Source of the DNA: CAYNRE01 sp964399535
GTDB lineage: Bacteria > Planctomycetota > Planctomycetia > Pirellulales > CAYNRE01
Reading direction: 5' to 3'
DNA length: 64,000 nucleotides
NCBI GenBank assembly: GCA_964399535.1
Contig: CAYNRE010000037.1
Coordinates: 102,153 to 166,152 of the forward strand
In this document: positions 34,328-44,100 of the stretch, piece after piece
Layout: each line of letters opens with the position of its first letter
Position numbering within the stretch: the first letter of the stretch is position 1
Made by a program: the position numbers and the translations under genes
Notes under the pieces: model-generated
What the model was told of the DNA's origin: nothing
Database searches by the model: none
What the model saw: only the letters and a program-made list of their open reading frames with translations

Positions 34328-34786
34328 CTAAGCGCCTGGCCGCAGGTCCGGATTTCGTTCGATCTTCACAAATCGCTCGACCAGCGCGGCCGGTAGCGGC
34401 TTGGCCTTGCTGGCGGCGTAGTCGACCCAAACCAAGACGCTTTCGCCATCGGCCACGACGAAGTCGTCGGCCGTGTCGCGAAGCGTGTAGCTCATGGTGA
34501 AGGCCTTCTCGCCAATCCGGGTTACGTGGGCCGTTACGCGCACGGTGCCCGGGTACTTCAACTGCCGGCGAAAGTTCAAATGGGCTGAAACCATGCCCGG
34601 CCCGTCGGTGGGCTGCTGTTTGAATTCCGCCAGTCCGACGGTGTCGAAGTAAGCGATTCGGGCCGATTCGGCGAACTGAAAAAAGACGATGTTGTTCACG
34701 TGCCCCAGGGCGTCGAGATCGCCCCAGCGCACTTGCTGCTCGATCGTTACCCCCGTGGGTTGGCTGCGGTCGTCGCCATCGGCCAT
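34328..34786 (-). CDS. 4-hydroxybenzoyl-CoA thioesterase-like hot-dog protein
   Basis: A 152-residue acyl-CoA thioesterase of the 4HBT group. RWGDLDALGHVNNIVFFQFAESARIAYFD carries the catalytic Asp and the H-V-N pattern of the family (about residues 20-45), followed by the beta-sheet strands HLNFRRQLKYPGTVRV and VLVWVDYAASKAKPLP. The ATG at 34786 is preceded by GAGGAA. It is a stand-alone gene; the acyl substrate is unknown. Confidence 0.9.
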   Translation of the reverse strand: MADGDDRSQPTGVTIEQQVRWGDLDALGHVNNIVFFQFAESARIAYFDTVGLAEFKQQPTDGPGMVSAHLNFRRQLKYPGTVRVTAHVTRIGEKAFTMSYTLRDTADDFVVADGESVLVWVDYAASKAKPLPAALVERFVKIERNPDLRPGA

Positions 34787-34964
34787 CGTGGTTCCTCGGG
34801 TTGGAATATCTTCATAGGGTGTGGGCAACTCCGCGAGCGGCAAGCCGCCACCCTACCATGCCACAGTCGTAGTGCGAGTTCAACTGGCGCGGGTAGCGGC
34901 TTGGGTTTCTTGCCCCAGGGGTGGAACGGGACCAAGGCCCTGCGCGCGGAGTTGCGTCGCCGCG

Positions 34965-36644
34965 CTACGATCCACAGAGCAGCACCGCCAACAGTTGAGC
35001 CGTGAGAATGCGCATCAGCATCGTCAGCGGATACACCGTGGCGTAGGCCAGGGCCGGGGCTTCATTTCCGCAAACCGTGGTGGCGAAAGTGAGCGCCGGC
35101 GGATCGGTCATGCTGCCCGAGATGAGCCCGGCCAGCACGACGTAGTTGATTCTCAAGAGGCCCCTGGCCAGGCAGCCCACGATCAACAGTGGGATCGTCG
35201 TAACGCAAACGCCCGCCAGCAGCCACCAGAGACCGGCGGGATCCAGGACCGCGTCGAGAAAGGTGGGGCCCGCCAAAAGGCCCACGGCAGCGAAGAAGAG
35301 GGCGATGCCGAACTCGCGAAACGCCAGGTTCGCGCTGCGCGGCAGGTACCACACCATCCGGCCGATATGGCCAAAGCGGCCGACGATAATGGCCACGATG
35401 AGCGGGCCTCCGGCCAGGCCGATTCGCAGCGGCTGGGGCAGTCCGGAGATGAAGATGGGCATGGTGCCGAGGGCAATTCCCAGGGCGATGCCAGCAAATA
35501 GGGGCACAAAGTGGGTTTCCCTCAGGGCTTGGACCGAATTCCCCAGCAGTTGCGACGCGCGACGGATATCCTCCGGCGAACCGACCACCTGCAGCACGTC
35601 GCCGAATTGCAGGCCAAACGAGGGGAGAGGGGTCATTTCTAGGTCGCCGCGCACAATCCGCGTCACGATCACGCCGAAGCGCAGGTCGAGCCCCAGGTCT
35701 TTCACCGTTTTGCCGAGCACCTCGGGGTTGGTGACGACCACCCGGCGATGGATGACGCCGCTGGCCGGTGAAAGCAGATTGTCGTGCGTGGGGCGGCCCA
35801 CCACGCGCTGGAACTGATCGAGCCCGCGACCCGATCCGACCACCAGGATACAGTCGCCCGGTCGGATCACCGATTCGCTGCTGGCGATCGAAACCACGTT
35901 CGCCCCGTTGTGGCGCAGCCGCGAGACCACCACGCCGGTTTCCGCCAGGGCTGGTATCTCGCGGATCGGCAGCCCACTCAGATTCTGATTCTCGACCACC
36001 AGCGTGCGGCGCTCCAGCGGAGGCGAGTCGGTCTGCTGCGAGGCGAGATAGGTTTCGACCTCGTGAGCAACGTCCACACGAAACAGCCAGCGGATGGCCA
36101 GTAGTGAACCCATGATGCCCACGATGCCCAGGGGATAGGTCACAGCGTAGGCCAGGGCAGGAAGCGCCGCCCGTTCGGCGGGAAGATTGGGCAGCGACGA
36201 GAGCGCCTGTTGCGCGGCGCCTAGCGACGGGGTATTGGTTGTCGCGCCCGAGAAAATGCCGAGCACGGCCCCGCCGTCGAGACCCCACAAGCGGCCCAGC
36301 CCCACCGACACCAGCGCTCCGAGCGCTACCGTACCCAGGGCCAATAGGTTGAGTTGGAACCCGGCCTGACGAAACGAGGCGAAGAATCCCGGGCCGAGCT
36401 GTAGCCCAATGCAGAACACGAACAAGATCAGGCCAAATTCCTTGACGAACTCGAGCGTTTGATGATCGACCGGCTCGCTGATGTGTCCGGCCAAGATGGC
36501 GGCAAACAGTACGCCCGAGGGGCCCAATTTGATCCCCCGAATGCGGATGCTTCCCAGGCTCATGCCGGCCACGCAGACCAACGACAAGATCGCGATGGCC
36601 TGCGCGGTGGGATTGGTCTGAGGGAGCTCAAACAACCAGTTCAT
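34965..36644 (-). CDS. aspartate:alanine-exchanger-family (AAE) transporter with two TrkA_C domains
   Basis: A 559-residue membrane protein with about ten hydrophobic spans split by a cytoplasmic loop (about residues 205-375). The loop holds two TrkA_C/RCK_C regulatory domains: RRTLVVENQNLSGLPIREIP and RRVVVTNPEVLGKTVKDLG. The spans carry the repeated family motifs GPSGVLFAAIL, FSGATTNTPSLGAAQQAL and FISGLPQPLRIGLAGGPL, then ISGSMTDPPALTFA. Known members exchange aspartate for alanine or act as YidE/YbjL-type carriers. The ATG at 36644 starts MNWLFELPQTN; the open frame extends upstream 39 bases. Substrate not inferable. Confidence 0.88.
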   Translation of the reverse strand: MNWLFELPQTNPTAQAIAILSLVCVAGMSLGSIRIRGIKLGPSGVLFAAILAGHISEPVDHQTLEFVKEFGLILFVFCIGLQLGPGFFASFRQAGFQLNLLALGTVALGALVSVGLGRLWGLDGGAVLGIFSGATTNTPSLGAAQQALSSLPNLPAERAALPALAYAVTYPLGIVGIMGSLLAIRWLFRVDVAHEVETYLASQQTDSPPLERRTLVVENQNLSGLPIREIPALAETGVVVSRLRHNGANVVSIASSESVIRPGDCILVVGSGRGLDQFQRVVGRPTHDNLLSPASGVIHRRVVVTNPEVLGKTVKDLGLDLRFGVIVTRIVRGDLEMTPLPSFGLQFGDVLQVVGSPEDIRRASQLLGNSVQALRETHFVPLFAGIALGIALGTMPIFISGLPQPLRIGLAGGPLIVAIIVGRFGHIGRMVWYLPRSANLAFREFGIALFFAAVGLLAGPTFLDAVLDPAGLWWLLAGVCVTTIPLLIVGCLARGLLRINYVVLAGLISGSMTDPPALTFATTVCGNEAPALAYATVYPLTMLMRILTAQLLAVLLCGS

Positions 36645-37187
36645 ATTCGCTTGGATGGTTGGACCGTGGAGGGAAAGGGTCAAGCCCGCCGCGCGATCGA
36701 CACAGCGCGCCGGGGGTAAGTCGAATAGGTTCCGGTGTGCCTAAGCTCGCGCTCGGCCACACCCGAGGCCAGGCCGGGCAAATACAAGCTGCGGTGATCC
36801 ATGGAGCCGGGCCGCCAAGACGCGGTTTCCCGGCGGAATGCTCTTGGGACCGGGCGGGGTGCTGGCGGCAAAGCGGTCGGGGGAAAGGCTCGCCAGTCGC
36901 CGTGCGGACAGGGCGTGCCAGGGGGGTGGGTGCTGATTGGGCTGGGCGAGCGAGACGCACGAACGGATGAAACCATAGTTGCTTGGCAGCGCTGCCCCTT
37001 GTTTACCCGCCCTTGCCCGCGATGCCCAGGGGGTGGTCGCAGATGCCCACTAGCGTGTCATCCCTTGCGAACGCCGGGGCACCCGAAAGGGGTGTGCGTA
37101 GGGGCTGTGCGGCCACTACTTGGAAGGCAGCCCGGCGCAGGCGATACCGGATTGGTGCTAGCCGCGACCAGCGGCCCGCCGAGTCAA
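36645..37187. other. intergenic region
   Basis: 543 bases between the transporter and the phosphatidyltransferase, both on the minus strand. Open frames here have no binding site or domain. No RNA or repeat was recognised. Confidence 0.5.
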
Positions 37188-37868
37188 TCAATCGGCCGCC
37201 GCCTCGGAGCCAGGCTGCTTGAGCCGTAACTCGTCTCGACGAATGCGCAGTGCCGCGGCCAGCCCGGGAACGTCGACATGGGCGCTCGGCAGCACGCAGG
37301 TAATCAGCAAGGCTTCGAGATTGACGAGCAATACCCACACCCCGGCCACGCGAATCGGCCAGCCTTGCCCGGCGACCAGCACGCCCAGAATCACCAACAG
37401 GCTCGCCACCCAGGCCAGTTTCGCGCCCCGCGTGTGATAGCTGGGAAAGCGGCCAAACTTTACCTGGCCGACCAGCCCGTTGAGGGCGTAAACCACCGCG
37501 CCCGGCACAATCCACCACTTTTCGGCCCAGACAACGTCGGTGTGCAACCAAGCCAAGGCCAGCAGCACCGCGGAGTAAAACGTGACGTCGGCCAGGCTAT
37601 CGAGCCGGGCACCGAACGCCGTGCGCTGGTGCCAGCGGACGGCGATTCGACCGTCGAACCAGTCCGTGAGAATGAGCACCAGCGTGGTGGGTAGCAGCCA
37701 ATCGCCGCCCGAGCTTAGCGCCAGGGCGACGATCAGAAACGAGCCCAGAAACCGAATGCCCGAGAGCAGGTTGGGCAGGTTGAAAATCGAAGGCACCCCC
37801 GGCCCCAAGGAAGGCCCGCCGGGACGGTGCTGAGAATCGGGCAGGCTCGCGGGACGCTTGGTGTTCAC
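37188..37868 (-). CDS. CDP-alcohol phosphatidyltransferase (copy 1)
   Basis: A 226-residue integral membrane enzyme of phospholipid synthesis that moves a phosphatidyl group from CDP-diacylglycerol to an alcohol. The active-site motif is LTDWFDGRIAVRWHQRTAFGARLDSLAD (split here: DWFDG ... G-A-R-L-D-x3-D), matching D-x2-DG ... G-x3-D-x3-D except that one residue is inserted before the Arg. Six hydrophobic spans follow. The GTG at 37868 is preceded by GAGGAAGTC. Its C-terminal half is nearly the same in pattern as the copy at 52418-53083 (FPSYHTRGAK, GQGWPxR, VLLVNLEAL, LPSAxVDV). The alcohol (glycerol 3-phosphate, serine or inositol phosphate) cannot be told. Confidence 0.88.
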   Translation of the reverse strand: MNTKRPASLPDSQHRPGGPSLGPGVPSIFNLPNLLSGIRFLGSFLIVALALSSGGDWLLPTTLVLILTDWFDGRIAVRWHQRTAFGARLDSLADVTFYSAVLLALAWLHTDVVWAEKWWIVPGAVVYALNGLVGQVKFGRFPSYHTRGAKLAWVASLLVILGVLVAGQGWPIRVAGVWVLLVNLEALLITCVLPSAHVDVPGLAAALRIRRDELRLKQPGSEAAAD

Positions 37869-38026
37869 GACTTCCTCCGGGCTGTGGGCGATTGGCGAGC
37901 CGGGCGGCGGGGGAAATCGGCTTACCGCTCCCATCGCCCTCTGGCGACCGACTCATGTCCCCTCCGGCGGACCAGGCCAAGACGAGCTCGCGGCCATACT
38001 GCTTGAATCTTCTTGGGCGCCACGGG

Positions 38027-38761
38027 TTAAGGCCGGGCCAGCCGGGGCTCGCGGGCGATTCCCAGCCGACTGCCGTAAACGATCAGCATTTCACCTGGCC
38101 CGTAGCAGAGCCAGGTCAATTCGTCGATTCCGGGGAAGGAACCATGAAACGCTTGATAGGCCAAGAGCACGTCGCTCAGCAAGAAAAGTCCTCCACCAGC
38201 CAGCAGCGCTGCAAAGGCGCGGCTCCGCTGATAGAGCACCCCCGCCGCGCCCGGGGTGGCCGCCACGAGCGCGGTGTACAGCAAGGTGGGCGTACGAAGC
38301 GATTCATTCCGCGAGGTGGTTAGAGCCACGGCAATCCAGGCCAAGGCAGCCACAAACTGCCATCCGAGAATCGGCCAGCGCCAATCGGTCGCCGCTTCGG
38401 TAGGCAACCGCCGAGCCAGGTCGAGGCTGCCGGTCACATAGGCCAGGTGCCCCAGCCCATAGAAAAAGATTCCACCCAGGAGCGGATCGGGAAACGGGGG
38501 CCACCAGAGCAGCTTGGCTACGTGCGAGTCGCCATAAAAACCCAGCGACATTCCGATCGCAAACCAGCGAGCGGCCGCGGCGGCGGGGTGTTTGCGAAGG
38601 GTCCACCAGCCCCACCAGGCAGCCAGGGCCAGCACCAGGCACGACATTGTCCGCAGGTCGAGCCGCGCCGCGGGCCACCAGGCCTGCTCCAACTGGCCAC
38701 TGATCAGGCTAGCCGAAAGCAGACCAGCCCAGGCCAGCCAGAGGAGTGCCCCCACGTTCAC
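38027..38761 (-). CDS. YhhN family membrane protein (lysoplasmalogenase-like)
   Basis: A 244-residue polytopic protein with about eight spans. The family pattern is visible as ARWFAIGMSLGFYGDSHVAKLLW near residue 65 and LFLLSDVLLAYQAFH near residue 195, where the conserved Asp residues lie (compare G-x2-FSxxGD and LFxxSD). YhhN relatives include TMEM86 lysoplasmalogenases acting on ether lipids. A small membrane-protein gene ends 22 bases upstream, so the two are probably co-transcribed. The start is GTG at 38761. Confidence 0.8.
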   Translation of the reverse strand: MNVGALLWLAWAGLLSASLISGQLEQAWWPAARLDLRTMSCLVLALAAWWGWWTLRKHPAAAAARWFAIGMSLGFYGDSHVAKLLWWPPFPDPLLGGIFFYGLGHLAYVTGSLDLARRLPTEAATDWRWPILGWQFVAALAWIAVALTTSRNESLRTPTLLYTALVAATPGAAGVLYQRSRAFAALLAGGGLFLLSDVLLAYQAFHGSFPGIDELTWLCYGPGEMLIVYGSRLGIAREPRLARP

Positions 38762-38783
38762 AGTTCACCTCGGCACGGCGCGG

Positions 38784-38987
38784 TCAGTTGCCCGCCAGGT
38801 AACGCGAAATAAAAAGAATCATCAGGCCAAAGATCCAAACGTAGAGCCCCAGGCCGGCGATCTCCAGCGGGCTGGCCAGAATCCGGCGGCGAATTGGGTT
38901 AAAGGCAATGGCCGCTAGCGCGATCGCCTCTAGGCAAAGCCCGCCCAGGCAAACAACAATCGCCAGCGTGCCAAGGGTCATGGCCAT
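38784..38987 (-). CDS. small membrane protein (67 aa)
   Basis: A 67-residue protein with two hydrophobic helices (about residues 4-26, LGTLAIVVCLGGLCLEAIALAAIA split by FNPIRRR, and 40-63, IAGLGLYVWIFGLMILFI). A basic RRR loop lies between them, giving an in-out hairpin topology. The ATG at 38987 or the one at 38981 could be the start; no strong binding site precedes either. It sits 22 bases upstream of the YhhN gene. Function unknown. Confidence 0.55.
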   Translation of the reverse strand: MAMTLGTLAIVVCLGGLCLEAIALAAIAFNPIRRRILASPLEIAGLGLYVWIFGLMILFISRYLAGN

Positions 38988-39300
38988 GACCAGCAATGCA
39001 TTCGAGGTTCGGCCGGCGCGGATTGCGCGGGACCGGCACTCGCTGAGCAATCATCCGCTGCCGTCGGCCGGGTGGCAAGCAAAAGTCTCAAGTCTCGATC
39101 GCCGCTTGCTTGCCTGTGTCTGGGCTCGCGGTTCCCCGGGAATTCTTCCAGTCGATTCGCCAGAGACTTGCTCGGACCATCCGTTGCCTGAAATCGGCGT
39201 CCTCGTTCGCCCGGGCCCTCGCTCGCGACGGCGCTGTCGCCCGGGGGCCGAGCCACCAGAGGCGAACGGGGGGGCGGAGCGCGCACTGGCCGTCGCGGCC
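38988..39300. other. intergenic region
   Basis: 313 bases between the small membrane-protein gene and the SDR gene (both minus strand). No recognisable feature. Confidence 0.5.
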
Positions 39301-40233
39301 TTAGATCAGCGCTCGGGCCACGGCCTGGCGGATTCCCAGCGGCTGAATATCAGGGAAGTCGCGCCGGGCCGACCTCTCACGGACAATCGTGGGGTTCTTC
39401 AGCCCTTCGATCAAATGCCGGCCCACTTCGGCAGTTGCCGGGGTGACCAGGCCGAGCCAGAGGCTGGAGAGATAGGGGGTCAACAGCGGGATCGAGATCA
39501 GCCATCGCCGCAGTCCGCGCTGCCGGGCATATTCCCGGATGATGTCGCCATAGGTCACGACATCGGCGCCCCCGATCTCGTAGACCCGGCTGGGACCCGG
39601 GGGCGGGTTCAAGGCGGCGACCAGGTAGGCGAGCACGTCGTCGACGGCGATCGGCTGAGTGGGGGTCGCCAGCCAACGAGGGCAGATCATCACCGGCAGA
39701 CGGTCGGTCAGCGAGCGGACCAGGTCGAACGACAGACTGCCGGCGCCAATTACGATCGAGGCACGAAACTCGATCGTCTCGACCGGCCCGCCACGCAAAA
39801 TACGACCCACCTCGTGGCGACTGCGCAAATGGGCCGAGAGGCGGGGGTCTTGGTCGTCTCCCAGCCCGCCGAGGTAGATAATCCGGCGGACACCGGCGGC
39901 GTGCGCCGCGGCGGCAAAGTTTTGGGCCGCCTGCCGATCTTGTTCCTCGAAATGCCCGGCCCCCGACATCAAATGCACCAGGTAATAGGCCTGGTCGACT
40001 CCGTCCAGGGCCGACCGCAGCGAGGCGAGGTCGAGCACGTCGCCCACCGCCAACTCGGTGGTGGCCGCCACCTGACCCCGCAGTTGGTCGGGTCGGCGGG
40101 CCAGGCAGCGAAGTGGCAGCCCTCGGCCTTCCAGGCGTCGAAGCAGGGCTCCGCCAACGTACCCCGTGGCTCCGGTAATGAGAACGCGCCGCGGCGGCGA
40201 CGGATCGACCGGCGTCTGGTTGGGCGTGGGCAT
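39301..40233 (-). CDS. atypical SDR NAD(P)-binding protein (NmrA/YbjT-like)
   Basis: A 310-residue Rossmann-fold protein. The dinucleotide motif is TGATGYVGGALLRRL (residues 20-34), followed by ALDGVDQAYYLVHLMSG and VRRIIYLGGLGDDQDP. The classical Tyr-x3-Lys active site is absent, as in atypical (NmrA/YbjT-like) SDRs that sense redox or modify NAD-bound sugars. The ATG at 40233 opens with a Pro-rich 14-residue stretch. It ends where a long GC-rich gap starts. Enzymatic activity uncertain. Confidence 0.82.
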   Translation of the reverse strand: MPTPNQTPVDPSPPRRVLITGATGYVGGALLRRLEGRGLPLRCLARRPDQLRGQVAATTELAVGDVLDLASLRSALDGVDQAYYLVHLMSGAGHFEEQDRQAAQNFAAAAHAAGVRRIIYLGGLGDDQDPRLSAHLRSRHEVGRILRGGPVETIEFRASIVIGAGSLSFDLVRSLTDRLPVMICPRWLATPTQPIAVDDVLAYLVAALNPPPGPSRVYEIGGADVVTYGDIIREYARQRGLRRWLISIPLLTPYLSSLWLGLVTPATAEVGRHLIEGLKNPTIVRERSARRDFPDIQPLGIRQAVARALI

Positions 40234-40358
40234 CGAACAGGCACTCGCGCGAGCAGGGGGCCCGGTGGCCCAAGAGCAAAGGGTGGCCCCAGGGTCTAGA
40301 ATCTAGCGGCGCTCATTCTAGCGAGCGGACAACCCACCCGGGCGAGCCCGAGCCGACG

Positions 40359-40973
40359 ATGTTCGATTTACTACGACGACAGCTCGGGATGCTTTCGATT
40401 TACCGACCGAGCGAGGAGGCGATTCACCAGTTCCTGGACGGCCAGCGCGACCAGCCTTGGAGCTACGCCGAGGTGGGGGCCACGGCCGGCGATCAGCCGG
40501 CAGGCTATGTTTTCGATCAAACCCGCGAGTTCTTGGGTCACGGTGAGTCGGTGTTTCACGCCGCCCGGCGGGCCCTTGTCGGTTGGCGGCAGTTCCGCCT
40601 GGGTTGGCTCGAGGCAGCGCCGGCCGAGACCCCGATCGAGCCCGACCAGTTGGTGGCGGTGGTGGCCCGGGCGGCCGGTCTGTGGTGGCTGAATGCTTGC
40701 CGAATCGTGTACGTCGTTGACGAGCCGGGCAGGCGGTTCGGGTTTGCCTATGGCACGCTTGCCGCTCATGCCGGACGGGGCGAAGAGCGGTTCCTGGTGG
40801 AATGGAATCCGGCCACGGACGAGGTGTGGTACGAAGTGCGGGCCTTTTCGCGGCCGGCCCATCTCTTGGCTCGGCTGGGCTATCCGTGGGTCCGCGTGAC
40901 TCAGCGGCGGTTCGGCCGGCAATCGGGCCAGGCGATGCGACAGGCGGTGGAGGAGAGTTTGCACCGCTCGTAA
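40359..40973 (+). CDS. DUF1990 family protein
   Basis: A 204-residue soluble protein of DUF1990, widespread in actinobacteria and planctomycetes, with an SRPBCC-like predicted fold. Landmarks are YRPSEEAIHQFLDGQRDQPW near the start, VGWRQFRLGW and RFGFAYGTLAAHAGRGEERF in the second half, then EVRAFSRPAHLLARLGYP. Function unknown. It matters here because a truncated, stop-interrupted second copy exists at 56050-56348. No ribosome binding site is strong before the ATG at 40359. Confidence 0.85.
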   Translation: MFDLLRRQLGMLSIYRPSEEAIHQFLDGQRDQPWSYAEVGATAGDQPAGYVFDQTREFLGHGESVFHAARRALVGWRQFRLGWLEAAPAETPIEPDQLVAVVARAAGLWWLNACRIVYVVDEPGRRFGFAYGTLAAHAGRGEERFLVEWNPATDEVWYEVRAFSRPAHLLARLGYPWVRVTQRRFGRQSGQAMRQAVEESLHRS

Positions 40974-41190
40974 ATCCCAGGGCATGCAAGGGCGGGTGGG
41001 TAAGCGAGACGACTGGAATTTCGCGCCAGACTCGCCAGCGCGAGCGGGCGACGAGGCGTTCGTCGCTTCCAGGTCGGTCTGCCCGAGGGGTTGGTTTGTT
41101 TTTGACGAGCGGCGACCGGGTCAAGACGGCTCCGGCAGTGTGCGACGGCCAAAAATTTCCCGATCAACTCGGTGGTTAAGAACACCAGGT

Positions 41191-44100
41191 TCAAGTGGCC
41201 AACCGGGAGAAGTGCGGCTCCCGAATGGTCGGCCTGCCTGCAGCGACCGAGAACAGACGATCGACCGCCGCCGGATCGAGGCGACGCGCGACCGCGGTCT
41301 GCACCCGCTCCCAGAGTCTGGACGGGCTCTCTCGGCTGGCCGCCAGCGGCGCGGCGCCTGCTGACGGCAACGTGGGGGGGCAGGACCTGGCGAAGTTGGC
41401 CGCCCACAGGGCGTAGTCGCCGGCGCCCACGCCGCCGCTGCAGTCGAAGTCGGCGGTGAGCCCAGCTCCACTCTGGCCAAATTGCGCCGCCCAGATCGCG
41501 TAGTCGGCCGCACCAACATTGCAGTCTCGATTGGCGTCGCCGATGAGCGGCCAATTGTCTACCACAATTTGCCGGATGAATTCTTGCGAATTATCGGCCT
41601 GGTCGGTCACCACCAAGCGAAGGTAGACGTTTCCGTTCGCAACCGCGCGGCTGTCCCACACCGCAAAGGTGCCCTCGATGACGGGAGTGTTACTGGTGGA
41701 GATCGTCGTCCAGCGGCCCGAGGAAGCCGTGCTGTAGGCCAGCGTCCAGGAACCGAAATTCGCATCGTTGGCCGTACCAATCACCGGAACGCGGCAGGGC
41801 ACCGTGGCGCCCGCCGCGGGACTGCTAATCACGGCGATCGGCAGGGTATTGTCGACCACCAGGTGGCGAGTCACCAGCGACTCGTTTCCGCGCAGGTCGG
41901 TCGCTTTAAGCGTAAGGTAGTAGTTGCCGTCGACGACACTCGCTGTGTCCCAAGTGCCGAGTGCCGCGCCAGATTGGTTTACGGTGTCCGAGGCAATTAG
42001 GTACGGCTGCGAGCTGGGCGTGGGCCCGACCCGTAGTTCCCACCAGTTCAGGTTCGCGTCGTACACGGTGCCGATCGAGGTCACTTCGCCGGCGACAATT
42101 AGATCGGCGGGGGGGTAGTCTAAGGCCACCGTGGGGTCGATCGCCTCGAACACGTTGCCACCCTCCAGGAGGTAATCGCCGACCGCCCCCCCAACGCGGC
42201 CCGTGGTGGCGTCGGCGTTCGCCAAGCTGTAGACCGAGTTCGGATACCCGGACACACCGAGATAATAGGTTCCGGTCGCGGGCAATGTGTAGTCAATCTG
42301 CGAATAGATGCCCAACGCATCGTCGCTGAAGGCAACTTGGTTTCCCCCGGCATCGAATAATCGCAACACCGTGTCGACCCCCTGAGCGCCGGGCACGGTG
42401 TTCGCCCGGGTTTCCAGCGAGAACTGATCGCCGACTACACCCCACAAGGCGATTAGGTCCACATCCTGCGAACCGGAGTCGGGGGTATTGCCTAGTTTCT
42501 CACTGATCTGAAAGGCCCAGGCCCCCACGCCACCGATGGGCACCGCCGTGGCGCGTGTATCGCCCAAGTCGGGCCACTCCGTGAAATGGCTGTGCAACAC
42601 GTAGTCTCCCACCGAACCAGCCGCTCGTCCGGTGCCGGTGACCGGGTCGTACAGCGAGTTGGGATAGCCCGAGACCCCGAGGTAGTATCGGCCGGTGTAA
42701 GGAGCAACGAAATCGGCAATGCGCGAGAGTGCGCCCTCGCCGCCGTCGTCGTCGAAAGTCAGAACCGTTCCGTCTTCGTCGAATAGCCGGAGAAACGTAT
42801 CGGGCGGGTTGGGAGAGGCCCAGGCGCCTGTCTCAAAGTCGACCTGCGTTCCCTGAAAGGCGGAGAATGTAAAGAGGTCGACATCGTCCGCGGCGGTTTC
42901 CCCCAGGCTGCCGTAGAAATTGGCCGCCGTGTATAGAGGATCGACGCCGATATCGTGCCCCACGCTGACCGCGGTAGTCACCGTCTCCCCGGCATAGTCG
43001 TCCGGGGACTCAACCGTGAAGGTCAAGCGGTACGGCCCGGTTTGCCCGATGGCCCCGGTGCCCGCCATGTTCGGATCGTAGTAGCGGTTGTTGTAGCCCG
43101 AGACCCCCAGATAATACCGGCCGCCGGTGGGCAGGCTAACTTGCAGAAGCGAGCAGCCGGGCTCGGCTCCGCCGTCATCGTCGTATGCCAGCTCCGTGCC
43201 GTCGGCATCGAACAACCGTAAGAGGGTGTCGGTCGGCGATTGGCCGGGTTGCGACGAGGTCTCGAACCAAAGCACCGAGTCATTCAGAGTGTCGAAGGCG
43301 AACAGATCCACGTCGCGACTGGTGTAGGTGCCGTCGCCGATCTGCCCATCCGTATATCCACTGCCCACGTAGGGAGGATAAACCTCCGTGAACGCCCCAC
43401 CCAGCCAGTCCGGTTGATCGACGAGATTGGCCGCCTGAACGCTTTTGTCCACTGTCGTTTCCGCCGGCGGACAACTCTTACCAAAGTTGGCGGCCCACAG
43501 GGCGTAGTCGCCGGCTCCGATGTCTTCGTTGCCATCGAAGTCGGCCGCCAGATCGGGTCCCGTTTGGCCAAATGTGGCCGCCCAGATCGCGTAGTCAGCG
43601 GTTCCCACGTTGCCGTCGCCGTTGGCGTCGCCAATCAGCACGCAGGCCTCGTCCAGCAACCAGGGCTCCCAGCCGTGCGGCCCGTCGTCGGCACCGAAGA
43701 GCAGCCGGCCGCCCAGGTTAAACAGTGAAATTGGATTCGCGCTGGGAAGCCCCGGGAAGATATCCTGCACCAGCACGGTGCCCGAACTGGTGCCGTCGCT
43801 CGTCCATAGTTCTTCGCCGAAATCGCCATCGTTGGCGCGGAAATACAGTCGGCCCCCCACGTCGGTCAGGTAGAAGGGGTTGCTGTTCCCCCCCGGCTGG
43901 ATGTCTCGCACCAACTGAGTGCCCTTGCTGGTGCCGTTACTTGTCCACAACTCGTACCCCGAGACACCATCGGTAGCGTGAAAGTACAGCCGTCCACCCG
44001 CGGCCGTCAGAGATCGAAGGAAGGATTCGTCGGCATCGGGGCGGATGTCACAGACTAGCTGGGTGCCGGTGCTGGTGCCGTCGCTGGACCATAACTCTTC